This document shows positions 8,502 to 15,080 of a stretch of DNA of 47,737 nucleotides, piece after piece (positions within the stretch are counted from its first letter, which is position 1; each line of letters starts with the position of its first letter). The position numbers were made by a program, and so were the translations under genes. The notes below the pieces were generated by a model. The model was not told the origin of the DNA and searched no databases. It saw only the letters and a list, made by a program, of their open reading frames with translations. The DNA comes from Sutterella sp. (lineage in GTDB: Bacteria; Pseudomonadota; Gammaproteobacteria; Burkholderiales; Burkholderiaceae_F): positions 1 to 47,737 of the forward strand of contig DYCH01000045.1 in the NCBI GenBank assembly GCA_019418235.1, written 5' to 3'.

Positions 8502-9386
8502 ATGACGGACCATCGCCCTTTTTATGCTCAATGGTTATTGGTATTGGTGACCCTTTTATGGGGGAGCACCTTTTTAACCATTCACACCATTTTGGACTTC
8601 ATTGATCCGGTTGTTTTAGTGTTGGCTCGCTTTACGTTGGCCTCACTCATTATGTTTGTCATCATTAAGGGCCGAGTAGATAAAATCACGGCCTATGAAT
8701 GGAAAGCGGGCTTTGTGGTTGGCGCGACCATTTGGGCCGCTTACACTTTGCAATGCGTGGGTCTTCAAGACATCAATAGCAGCACGAGCGCTTTTTTAAC
8801 GGGCCTTTATGTTGCTTTTGTACCATTGTGCCAATGGGTCGTTTTTAAACAAAAGCCGTCAACGACGATTCTCATTGCCGTCATCATGGCTTTTGCCGGG
8901 ATGTCGTTATTCGCGAACCCCTTTGAGATGAGTTTCACCGGTCAATGGGGTGAATGGGTCACGATTTTAAGTGCCTTTATTTGCGCATGGGAAATTCTCA
9001 CCATCAGTCAATTCGCACCGGGCTGTCGTCCGTTGCAATTAAGTTTTACGCAACTGGTGTTTGTTGCGGCGATGTCGGCTGTCACCCTGCTCTTTTACGA
9101 ACCGGTTCGACCGACGGTCATTAACACTCAACTGATTGCCGGGATTTCGGCTTTGGCCATGATTGTGGCTTTCGTGCAATTCGGGATCGGTTGGGCTTTG
9201 AAATACGTCTCCGCCTTGCGTGCTACGCTCACCTACTCTTTGGAACCTGTCTTTGCAGGCATCATCGGGTGGATTGCCGGAGAACAAATGGGATTATCCG
9301 AATTAACGGGTGCTGCCTTGATTATCTCTGCCGTGATGTTAAGTGCTTGGAAGCCTGCTAAACGGGGAGCTCCAAAGGAAGATTAA
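8502..9386 (+). CDS. EamA/DMT-family transporter
   Basis: Predicted inner-membrane drug/metabolite transporter with about ten hydrophobic helices in two EamA repeats (residues about 10-145 and 155-285). The N-terminal repeat shows WGSTFLTIHTIL and PVVLVLARF; the second ends with TYSLEPVFAGIIGWIAGEQMG, a typical EamA signature. Substrate cannot be told from sequence; family members export amino acids, metabolites or nucleosides. One base separates its stop from murI. Confidence 0.87.
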   Translation: MTDHRPFYAQWLLVLVTLLWGSTFLTIHTILDFIDPVVLVLARFTLASLIMFVIIKGRVDKITAYEWKAGFVVGATIWAAYTLQCVGLQDINSSTSAFLTGLYVAFVPLCQWVVFKQKPSTTILIAVIMAFAGMSLFANPFEMSFTGQWGEWVTILSAFICAWEILTISQFAPGCRPLQLSFTQLVFVAAMSAVTLLFYEPVRPTVINTQLIAGISALAMIVAFVQFGIGWALKYVSALRATLTYSLEPVFAGIIGWIAGEQMGLSELTGAALIISAVMLSAWKPAKRGAPKED

Positions 9387-9387
9387 G

Positions 9388-10185
9388 ATGCAAGATCAAG
9401 CAATCGGCTTTTTTGATTCAGGTTGGGGCGGTCTGTCGATTTTTAATGCTGCGCGAGACGCTTTGCCCCACGAGAATTTCATTTACGTTGCCGATTGCGG
9501 TCATGCTCCTTACGGTGATCAAACGCACAAATATATCGTTGAGCGTGCTCTTAAAATTGCCGACTTTCTCTTTAATCACGAACGCGTCAAAGCGCTTGTC
9601 ATTGCTTGCAATACGGCAACAGTTGAAACCATTAAAACGCTTCGAGAAACGTATCCTGACAAAATCATTTTAGGGGTGGAACCTGCCATTAAACCCGCGA
9701 TTGAAAACTCTAAAACGCATTGCGTAGGCATGATTTCAACAACACGTACTGCTCACTCGGCTCGCTATCAAGAACTCTTGAAAGCCTTTGCAGGTAACGC
9801 AACCGTTTACTCACAAGGCTGTCCCGGTTTGATGGAGTGTGTGGAACGCGGTGAGTTAGAGGCGCCTGCCACTATCGAATTACTTCACACGTATCTTGAT
9901 CCTATGATCGAGGGTCACATTGATGCGTTAGTATTGGGCTGCACCCATTACCCCTTCTTAATTCCGGCTATTCGATCCATCGTGGGCGAAGGGGTAACGT
10001 TTTATGAACCCGGTCCCGCCGTTGCCAAGCATTTAAAGCACCAATTAGACAATGCTCATTATTTGACGACTCGCACTCAAATGGGCGAGGACGTTTTTTA
10101 TGTATCAGATTTGACTGCAGAAAGAAAAATCGTGGCAAAGAGCTTAACCCCCAGTGCCACGACCTTTTATGAATTGCCTTGTTAG
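9388..10185 (+). CDS. murI: Glutamate racemase
   Basis: Cofactor-independent racemisation of L-glutamate to D-glutamate for peptidoglycan. Motifs are FFDSGWGGLSIF with the conserved Asp/Ser, VIACNTATVE with the first catalytic Cys, and VLGCTHYPFL with the second. The protein is 265 residues. GGAAG lies upstream of ATG 9388 inside the end of the transporter gene; an earlier in-frame ATG at 9343 would extend into that gene and is less likely. It converges with the minus-strand thioesterase gene with only 10 bases between. A weak hairpin (AACC...GGTT, then T residues) at about 10192-10209 could end its transcript. Confidence 0.95.
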   Translation: MQDQAIGFFDSGWGGLSIFNAARDALPHENFIYVADCGHAPYGDQTHKYIVERALKIADFLFNHERVKALVIACNTATVETIKTLRETYPDKIILGVEPAIKPAIENSKTHCVGMISTTRTAHSARYQELLKAFAGNATVYSQGCPGLMECVERGELEAPATIELLHTYLDPMIEGHIDALVLGCTHYPFLIPAIRSIVGEGVTFYEPGPAVAKHLKHQLDNAHYLTTRTQMGEDVFYVSDLTAERKIVAKSLTPSATTFYELPC

Positions 10186-10195
10186 CTTCAACCCG

Positions 10196-10630
10196 TTAGA
10201 GCGGTTTTTGCGTTTGGCCTTCAAAATAATACTTTTGCATTCTTTCTCGAAGCGTATCGGGAATCGGCGTTGAAAGACCGGTTTCGGGATTCACGCAAAC
10301 CATCGTTTCTTCGCACTTCACATGCAAGGCTTCGCCCTTATAAAACTCGATTTGAACCGTGATGGAGCTTTTACCTAAGTGAGAAATCCACAAGTTCATT
10401 TCCCCCACGTCGCCGATGTGAAAGGGTTTAAAGAAATCCGTTTTGATGTTTACGACAGGAATCACAATTTCCTTCAAACTGTGTTGTTCCCAAGCCAGAC
10501 CTAAACCTTCACGGAAGAGATCTTCCAAAAGACCGTTAAACATCACATAAAAGTTCGGATGATAAACAATACCTGCCGGGTCGCAGTGGGCAAAACGAAT
10601 AATCTGATCTTTCTTAAAGATTTCAGGCAT
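10196..10630 (-). CDS. Acyl-CoA thioesterase, 4-hydroxybenzoyl-CoA thioesterase (4HBT) family
   Basis: Hotdog-fold thioesterase of 144 residues. The catalytic-Asp segment RFAHCDPAGIVYHPNFY (about 12-28) is the 4HBT/YbgC signature, and FFKPFHIGD follows as in YbgC-like enzymes. The natural thioester is unknown. It is the last gene of a tight minus-strand operon (DUF72 protein, KynB-like cyclase, this gene) and lies 6 bases after the cyclase, so a role in aromatic or tryptophan-derived acyl metabolism is possible but is inference. Confidence 0.82.
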   Translation of the reverse strand: MPEIFKKDQIIRFAHCDPAGIVYHPNFYVMFNGLLEDLFREGLGLAWEQHSLKEIVIPVVNIKTDFFKPFHIGDVGEMNLWISHLGKSSITVQIEFYKGEALHVKCEETMVCVNPETGLSTPIPDTLRERMQKYYFEGQTQKPL

Positions 10631-10636
10631 GAATAG

Positions 10637-11236
10637 TTATTCCTCATCAATGAGAATGGCTCGAACGGGGCTCGCCTCCAAGCCTTCAATTTTTAGGGGT
10701 AATGCAACGAGAGTATAAACGTCTTTATGAGCTTCGGAGAGAGCCAAATTCTCCAAAATGAGCATACCGTTATCAATCGCAACAGTATGCGCAGGTAGCG
10801 TTTCACTCGTGGCTTTATCGATGCTTGGAGTGTCAATCCCCACGACATCAACACCCAAACGCACGAGTTTTTCAACCGCCTCTTTGGTTAAATACGCAAA
10901 GTCATCCGTCCATTGATCGGGCATGAGAAACCCTGTTTTGATCAACACACGTTGGGTAGCCAGATTGTCAGGAATATCATCTGGCTCGATAGCGCGAAGT
11001 CCCTCGCAGTGCAAAATTCTGCACTCCCCTACCAAGCGAAAAAGCACGATTTGACTCACATCGCCCGGTGCATTCAGATGCAAAGGGGCATCCACGTGTG
11101 CACCTAAATGCGGTGACATACGAAAGGCAGAAACCCGAGCCGGGAAGGTTGCTGTCACCTCAATCGACAAAGCCGCATCCCCCGGATAAACAGGAGAGGC
11201 GGCTTGAATCTTTGGCGTAATGTCAATGATGGCCAT
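10637..11236 (-). CDS. Cyclase-family hydrolase, kynurenine formamidase (KynB)-like
   Basis: Metal-dependent hydrolase of the cyclase family. The metal motif HLGAHVDAPLH (the family's HxGxHxDxPxH) is at about residues 44-54, and GIDTPSID with a following conserved His region is present. The C-terminal VALPLKIEGLEASPVRAIL is very close to bacterial KynB, which hydrolyses N-formylkynurenine. The length of 199 residues fits. No other kynurenine-pathway gene (tryptophan dioxygenase, kynureninase) is in the window, so the substrate is uncertain. Its start overlaps the stop of the DUF72 gene by one base. Confidence 0.8.
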   Translation of the reverse strand: MAIIDITPKIQAASPVYPGDAALSIEVTATFPARVSAFRMSPHLGAHVDAPLHLNAPGDVSQIVLFRLVGECRILHCEGLRAIEPDDIPDNLATQRVLIKTGFLMPDQWTDDFAYLTKEAVEKLVRLGVDVVGIDTPSIDKATSETLPAHTVAIDNGMLILENLALSEAHKDVYTLVALPLKIEGLEASPVRAILIDEE

Positions 11237-12315
11237 TAGAATTGGCGCGGATCCATTTGTGCGTCTTTGTCGGCAGACAACTTAGCAACAATGTCTTTTG
11301 CCAAATCGATCATCGTCAACGGTGCGCTACCTTCGGCCTTATTGTTGGTAATCACAAAGCTCTTTTGACCACACTTGTGAGCAACATTGACCAATTGCAC
11401 GAGGCCAGCGCGCGTAGCAGGATCAGGATGCACAATGCGATTAAAGGGCGCATAGGTCATCTTGGCCACACCGTGACGTTGGATCGGATTCAAAGACCAA
11501 CGAACAATCAACGGGCCCTTCATCGTCCAGTCATCGCCTTCGGCTTCTGGATCTTCAAAGTAACGCAAAGCGGCCGTTTGACGAATGACATCCGGCATCG
11601 ACGGGTGAACACCCACAACCAAACGAACACCCGTGCCACGCAAAGCATTCAATAAGCGCTTGGTGTAAATGGCGGGCGTACGAATTTCAACGGCATAAGT
11701 GGGCGTTTCGCCTTCGACTTCTTTGGGCAAATCGGCAAAGAATTGAGCAATACGATCAATATAGGCGTAGCACTCGGCTTGCGTGGGCAAAAGCGGACGC
11801 GGTATCGGAGACAATTGGAAAACCAAGGGACCGGCGTTTTCGCCCAAACCGTTAATGACGGGGTAAACGAATTCATGCATCGTAGCATGAACATCTAAGA
11901 ATTCTTGGTTAAGAGAGCGGAAGCGACCCTTGGGGTCACGCTTTACAGCATCGGTGACGGTTTGAGGGGCTTTGACTAAGAAACGGAAACGTTCATCAAC
12001 TTGCTGGGCCATGGCAGCATAAGCCATTTCGTTTAACGTACCGAAAAAGGACCAATCGACACCGACAGCGCGAAGCACCGGGTGCTTACAGTAAGCCGCT
12101 AAACCGCGACGGGTCAAATCCTCAACGCCACTAGTGTCTCCCCACACAATGCCCTTCCAGCCAGGGAAATTCCAACTGGCGCAACCTAAATAGATATCAG
12201 AAGGAAGAAGACGTCCTAAACGGACCACTTCTTGCGAAGGAGTAACAGGAGTAACAGGTGAAGACGTGACATCATCAAAACTGTAAGGCTCTGTCGTAAC
12301 AAATTGATTGAACAT
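11236..12315 (-). CDS. DUF72 domain protein (YecE-like)
   Basis: A TIM-barrel-like DUF72 protein of 359 residues with unknown biochemical function. Recognisable segments are YLGCASWNFPGWKGIVWG (about 42-59), RFLVKAPQTVTD, FQLSPIPRPLLP and AVEIRTPAIY. It is longer than the usual DUF72 protein (about 240-290 residues) because of an N-terminal tail rich in Thr/Val/Pro. It begins a minus-strand operon with the KynB-like cyclase and the thioesterase. The 291-base gap upstream is AT-rich and should hold its promoter. Confidence 0.8.
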   Translation of the reverse strand: MFNQFVTTEPYSFDDVTSSPVTPVTPSQEVVRLGRLLPSDIYLGCASWNFPGWKGIVWGDTSGVEDLTRRGLAAYCKHPVLRAVGVDWSFFGTLNEMAYAAMAQQVDERFRFLVKAPQTVTDAVKRDPKGRFRSLNQEFLDVHATMHEFVYPVINGLGENAGPLVFQLSPIPRPLLPTQAECYAYIDRIAQFFADLPKEVEGETPTYAVEIRTPAIYTKRLLNALRGTGVRLVVGVHPSMPDVIRQTAALRYFEDPEAEGDDWTMKGPLIVRWSLNPIQRHGVAKMTYAPFNRIVHPDPATRAGLVQLVNVAHKCGQKSFVITNNKAEGSAPLTMIDLAKDIVAKLSADKDAQMDPRQF

Positions 12316-12393
12316 ATCAAAACCACTTTCTCAAAAAATAACTGCGTGGAAAAATAACTGAATAACTGAATCAACTATTTTTCTCTGTTTATC

Positions 12394-12415
12394 GGTGTTT
12401 ATGGTTTAAAACACC
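12394..12415. repeat. Inverted repeat upstream of the DUF72 gene
   Basis: GGTGTTT (12394-12400) and AAACACC (12409-12415) are perfect inverted repeats 8 bases apart, about 80 bases upstream of the DUF72 start. It could be an operator or a leader hairpin; no T-run follows on either strand. Confidence 0.4.
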
Positions 12416-12559
12416 AACTTCAATTTATTTTAAACAAAAATGAAAAATCAAAAAGAAAGATTTTCTCTTGTTATCAAATGGATAAGGGGGGAGTATAAGT
12501 ACTATTGCTTATCCATTTTCAGATGATTTTGCATCATTTGCTTCAAATTTCCAGAAACG

Positions 12560-12590
12560 AAAAAGGAAGAAAATCCGGCGACTCTCTTCC
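12560..12590 (-). terminator. Probable terminator of the Spy-like gene
   Basis: Read on the minus strand, GGAAGA (12585-12590) and TCTTCC (12565-12570) form a 6-bp stem followed by five T residues, 16 bases after the stop codon. The 14-base loop makes this a moderate call. Confidence 0.5.
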
Positions 12591-12606
12591 TTCCCATTTC
12601 AAATTC

Positions 12607-13215
12607 CTACTTGATAGGAGCTTTCTTTTGCACATCGCTTGCACGACCAAAGTCTCTATTGACGTGGTGAGACAAGCGCCCCGTGCCCAAAATATAGTCC
12701 ATGCGATCGACTTGCTCAGCCGACAGGGTCTTTACCAACTGTGCGCGAGCTTTAACAAAAGCATCAAACGCTTTGGCATGATCACCCATCCATTGACTGC
12801 GGTGCTCTAAGAATTGTTGATGATCCATTTTTCGAGCATCGCGGTGCTTGTCGCGGTGAGTGTTGCGCGCTGTGGCTAAGTTAACGTAGGCACTACTCAT
12901 CGCACCCCAAGCCTTATCCTCTTTGGCGCTAATGCCCAAAACCTTTTTGATGTCATCCATGAAGACACTCGCTTCTTGAGCATCCATTCCAAACGTGCGA
13001 ACAGCGTGTCCGGCCATATGACCATAACGAGGGGCTTGATGATAGCCCCCACGCGGCCCTGTCTCGTCATCACCCCAATAGCAGTGAGCTCTCGGAGCAT
13101 TGTCATTATCAAAGCCTCTCGGGCCATTGCCGTTACCGTGCCAAGCGTAAGCCGTCATCGGCACAGCGACCGCAACCATGGCGGCGGTTAATAGCATATT
13201 TTTATAGGTTTTCAT
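12607..13215 (-). CDS. Spy/CpxP-like periplasmic protein with LTXXQ motif
   Basis: Secreted protein of 202 residues. A signal peptide (MKTYKNMLLTAAMVAVAVPMT, cleavage near AYA-WHG) leads to a Gly/Asn/His/Arg-rich low-complexity segment (about 24-75) and then a helical domain ending with LSAEQVDRMDYIL, the LTXXQ-type motif of Spy/CpxP proteins. Members are ATP-independent periplasmic chaperones or stress sensors, some metal-responsive. ATG 13215 is preferred over GTG 13224 because it starts the signal peptide directly. A terminator-like hairpin sits just upstream in its leader (13230-13265), so expression may be regulated by attenuation. Confidence 0.75.
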   Translation of the reverse strand: MKTYKNMLLTAAMVAVAVPMTAYAWHGNGNGPRGFDNDNAPRAHCYWGDDETGPRGGYHQAPRYGHMAGHAVRTFGMDAQEASVFMDDIKKVLGISAKEDKAWGAMSSAYVNLATARNTHRDKHRDARKMDHQQFLEHRSQWMGDHAKAFDAFVKARAQLVKTLSAEQVDRMDYILGTGRLSHHVNRDFGRASDVQKKAPIK

Positions 13216-13536
13216 AAGACACACTCTCTAAAAAAGGGCCCCTAAAAGGGATTATCAATTAGGGGCTTTATGATGTTAACTTTAGCTTTTGCTGTGATTC
13301 ACAGTTTATGGCAATCACAAGCAACAATCTTTTTGCTTGTGTATGAATTTGTTAGAGAAAAACCGATAAATTTACACTTTTGAAAAAGAAAATTTGAAAT
13401 TCATGTTTCAAATTCCGAAGCAACCCAATAAAAACGGGTTATTCCTTGAAAAATCTTAAAAAATGACAAAAGAGAAAGCTGTACGCATTTGATACAATTA
13501 GCGCATCGAATTTTTTCAATTTTGTAGGACTTAAAA
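13216..13536. promoter_or_regulatory. Divergent control region between the Spy-like gene and purB
   Basis: 321 bases with no gene. From left to right it holds a minus-strand terminator-like hairpin (13230-13265), a 13-base palindrome CTGTGATTCACAG (13292-13304), an inverted repeat TTTGAAA-N6-TTTCAAA (13393-13412), an AACCC-N9-GGGTT repeat (13422-13440), and a -10-like TACAAT (13493-13498) for purB without a clear -35. Confidence 0.55.
13230..13265 (-). terminator. Terminator-like hairpin in the leader of the Spy-like gene
   Basis: On the minus strand CCCCTAA (13259-13265) pairs with TTAGGGG (13239-13245), and six T residues follow within three bases (13230-13235). It ends only 15 bases before the ATG of the Spy-like gene, so any transcript starting further upstream must pass it. 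Confidence 0.6.
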
Positions 13537-14901
13537 ATGGAACTTTCTGCTTTAACCGCTTTGTCTCCGCTTGATGGTCGTTATGCTCGTCAAACCGAAG
13601 CACTTCGTGACATTTTCTCCGAATGTGCTTTCATGCGTGCTCGCGTCCGCGTTGAAGTCGAATGGCTCATCGCTTTGAGCGAATTTGATTTGCCGGAATT
13701 GCCGCACATCTCTGACCACGGTAAGGCTTTCTTGCGTGGTTTGGTCGAAAACTTCACGATCGAATCTTGCCAAGCAATTAAAGATATTGAAAAGACCACG
13801 AACCACGACGTTAAGGCCGTGGAATACTGGATTAAGAACCAAGTCGCTCACGACGAAGAATTGGCCAAAGCCAGCGAATTCGTTCACTTTGCCTGCACGA
13901 GCGAAGACATCAACAACACCTCCCACGCTTTGATGCTCACCGAAGGTCGTGCTGCTATCGTTGAGTACTTGGAACAAATCCGTCAAACGCTCGTGGGCTA
14001 CGCCAATCAATGGGCAAACGTTCCGATGTTGTCTCGCACGCACGGTCAAACGGCATCCCCCACGACGGTCGGTAAAGAATGGGCTAACGTCTCCATCCGT
14101 TTGGGTCGTGCCATTGAATCCATCAAGGCTGTGAAGATTTTGGCCAAGATGAACGGTGCCGTCGGTAACTACAACGCTCACTTGATCGCTTATCCTGAAA
14201 AAGATTGGGAAAGCTTCTCTAAGAAGGTGGTTGAAGAACGTTTAGGTCTTAACTTCAACACCCACACGATCCAAATTGAACCGCACGACTACATGGCTGA
14301 AATCTTTGATGCCGTTGTTCGCGCCAATACGATTCTTTTGGACTTGGACAAGGACGTTTGGGGTTACATCTCTTTGGGCTTTTACAAGCAAAAACTCAAG
14401 GAAGGTGAAGTGGGTTCTTCCACGATGCCGCACAAGGTCAACCCGATTGACTTCGAAAACAGCGAAGGTAACTTGGGTATCGCCAACGCCCTTTTGACGC
14501 ATTTAGCTCAAAAGTTGCCGATCTCTCGTTGGCAACGTGACTTGACGGACTCCACCGTTCTTCGTAACTTGGGCGTGGCTTTCGGTTACTGCTTCGTGGG
14601 TTACAACGCCTTAACGCGCGGTTTGGGCAAGTTGCAACTCAACGAAGACCGTTTGGCTCAAGACCTCGATCACGCTTGGGAAGTTTTGGCTGAAGCCATT
14701 CAAACGGTGATGCGTCGCTACGGTGTGCCGCACCCCTACGAACAACTCAAGGCTTTGACGCGTGGTAAGGGTATCACGCCGGAGACGATTCATGAATTCG
14801 TAACGGGTCTCGACATCCCCGAAGATGCTAAGGCTCGCTTGATGGAATTGACCCCGGGCACCTACATCGGTAAGGCTGTTGAATTAGCCAAACGCGGTTA
14901 A
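13537..14901 (+). CDS. purB: Adenylosuccinate lyase
   Basis: Fumarase/aspartase-superfamily lyase that releases fumarate from SAICAR and from adenylosuccinate, acting twice in purine synthesis. The superfamily signature GSSTMPHKVNPIDFENSEG lies at about residues 293-311; SRTHGQTASPTT carries the catalytic His region, and TTNHDVKAVEYW is the substrate segment. The length of 454 residues and the sequence match the E. coli PurB type. Codon use is highly biased. It is a single-gene unit with its own promoter region and a strong terminator. Confidence 0.96.
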   Translation: MELSALTALSPLDGRYARQTEALRDIFSECAFMRARVRVEVEWLIALSEFDLPELPHISDHGKAFLRGLVENFTIESCQAIKDIEKTTNHDVKAVEYWIKNQVAHDEELAKASEFVHFACTSEDINNTSHALMLTEGRAAIVEYLEQIRQTLVGYANQWANVPMLSRTHGQTASPTTVGKEWANVSIRLGRAIESIKAVKILAKMNGAVGNYNAHLIAYPEKDWESFSKKVVEERLGLNFNTHTIQIEPHDYMAEIFDAVVRANTILLDLDKDVWGYISLGFYKQKLKEGEVGSSTMPHKVNPIDFENSEGNLGIANALLTHLAQKLPISRWQRDLTDSTVLRNLGVAFGYCFVGYNALTRGLGKLQLNEDRLAQDLDHAWEVLAEAIQTVMRRYGVPHPYEQLKALTRGKGITPETIHEFVTGLDIPEDAKARLMELTPGTYIGKAVELAKRG

Positions 14902-14926
14902 TTTCGTTTAGACATTTCACGATCCC

Positions 14927-14961
14927 AACCCGAAGGTTTCATTGAAATCTTCGGGTTTTCT
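14927..14961 (+). terminator. Terminator after purB
   Basis: AACCCGAAG pairs with CTTCGGGTT, extended inward by TTTC/GAAA across a G-T wobble around an ATT loop, giving a long stem (14927-14957) followed by TTCTC. Confidence 0.8.
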
Positions 14962-15080
14962 CATTTGAGAGTATTTTTTACCAATCAGTTGCTTTTTTTG
15001 AGTGAAAAAACAACGCCAAACGCTTAAAATGAATGAGTTAAAACTCTGTTGCGATTCGCACATTACAAAGGGAAAGAGGC

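Noticed and set aside
13552..14181. A 209-residue minus-strand frame in purB
   Set aside because: It is a shadow of the strongly biased purB codons.
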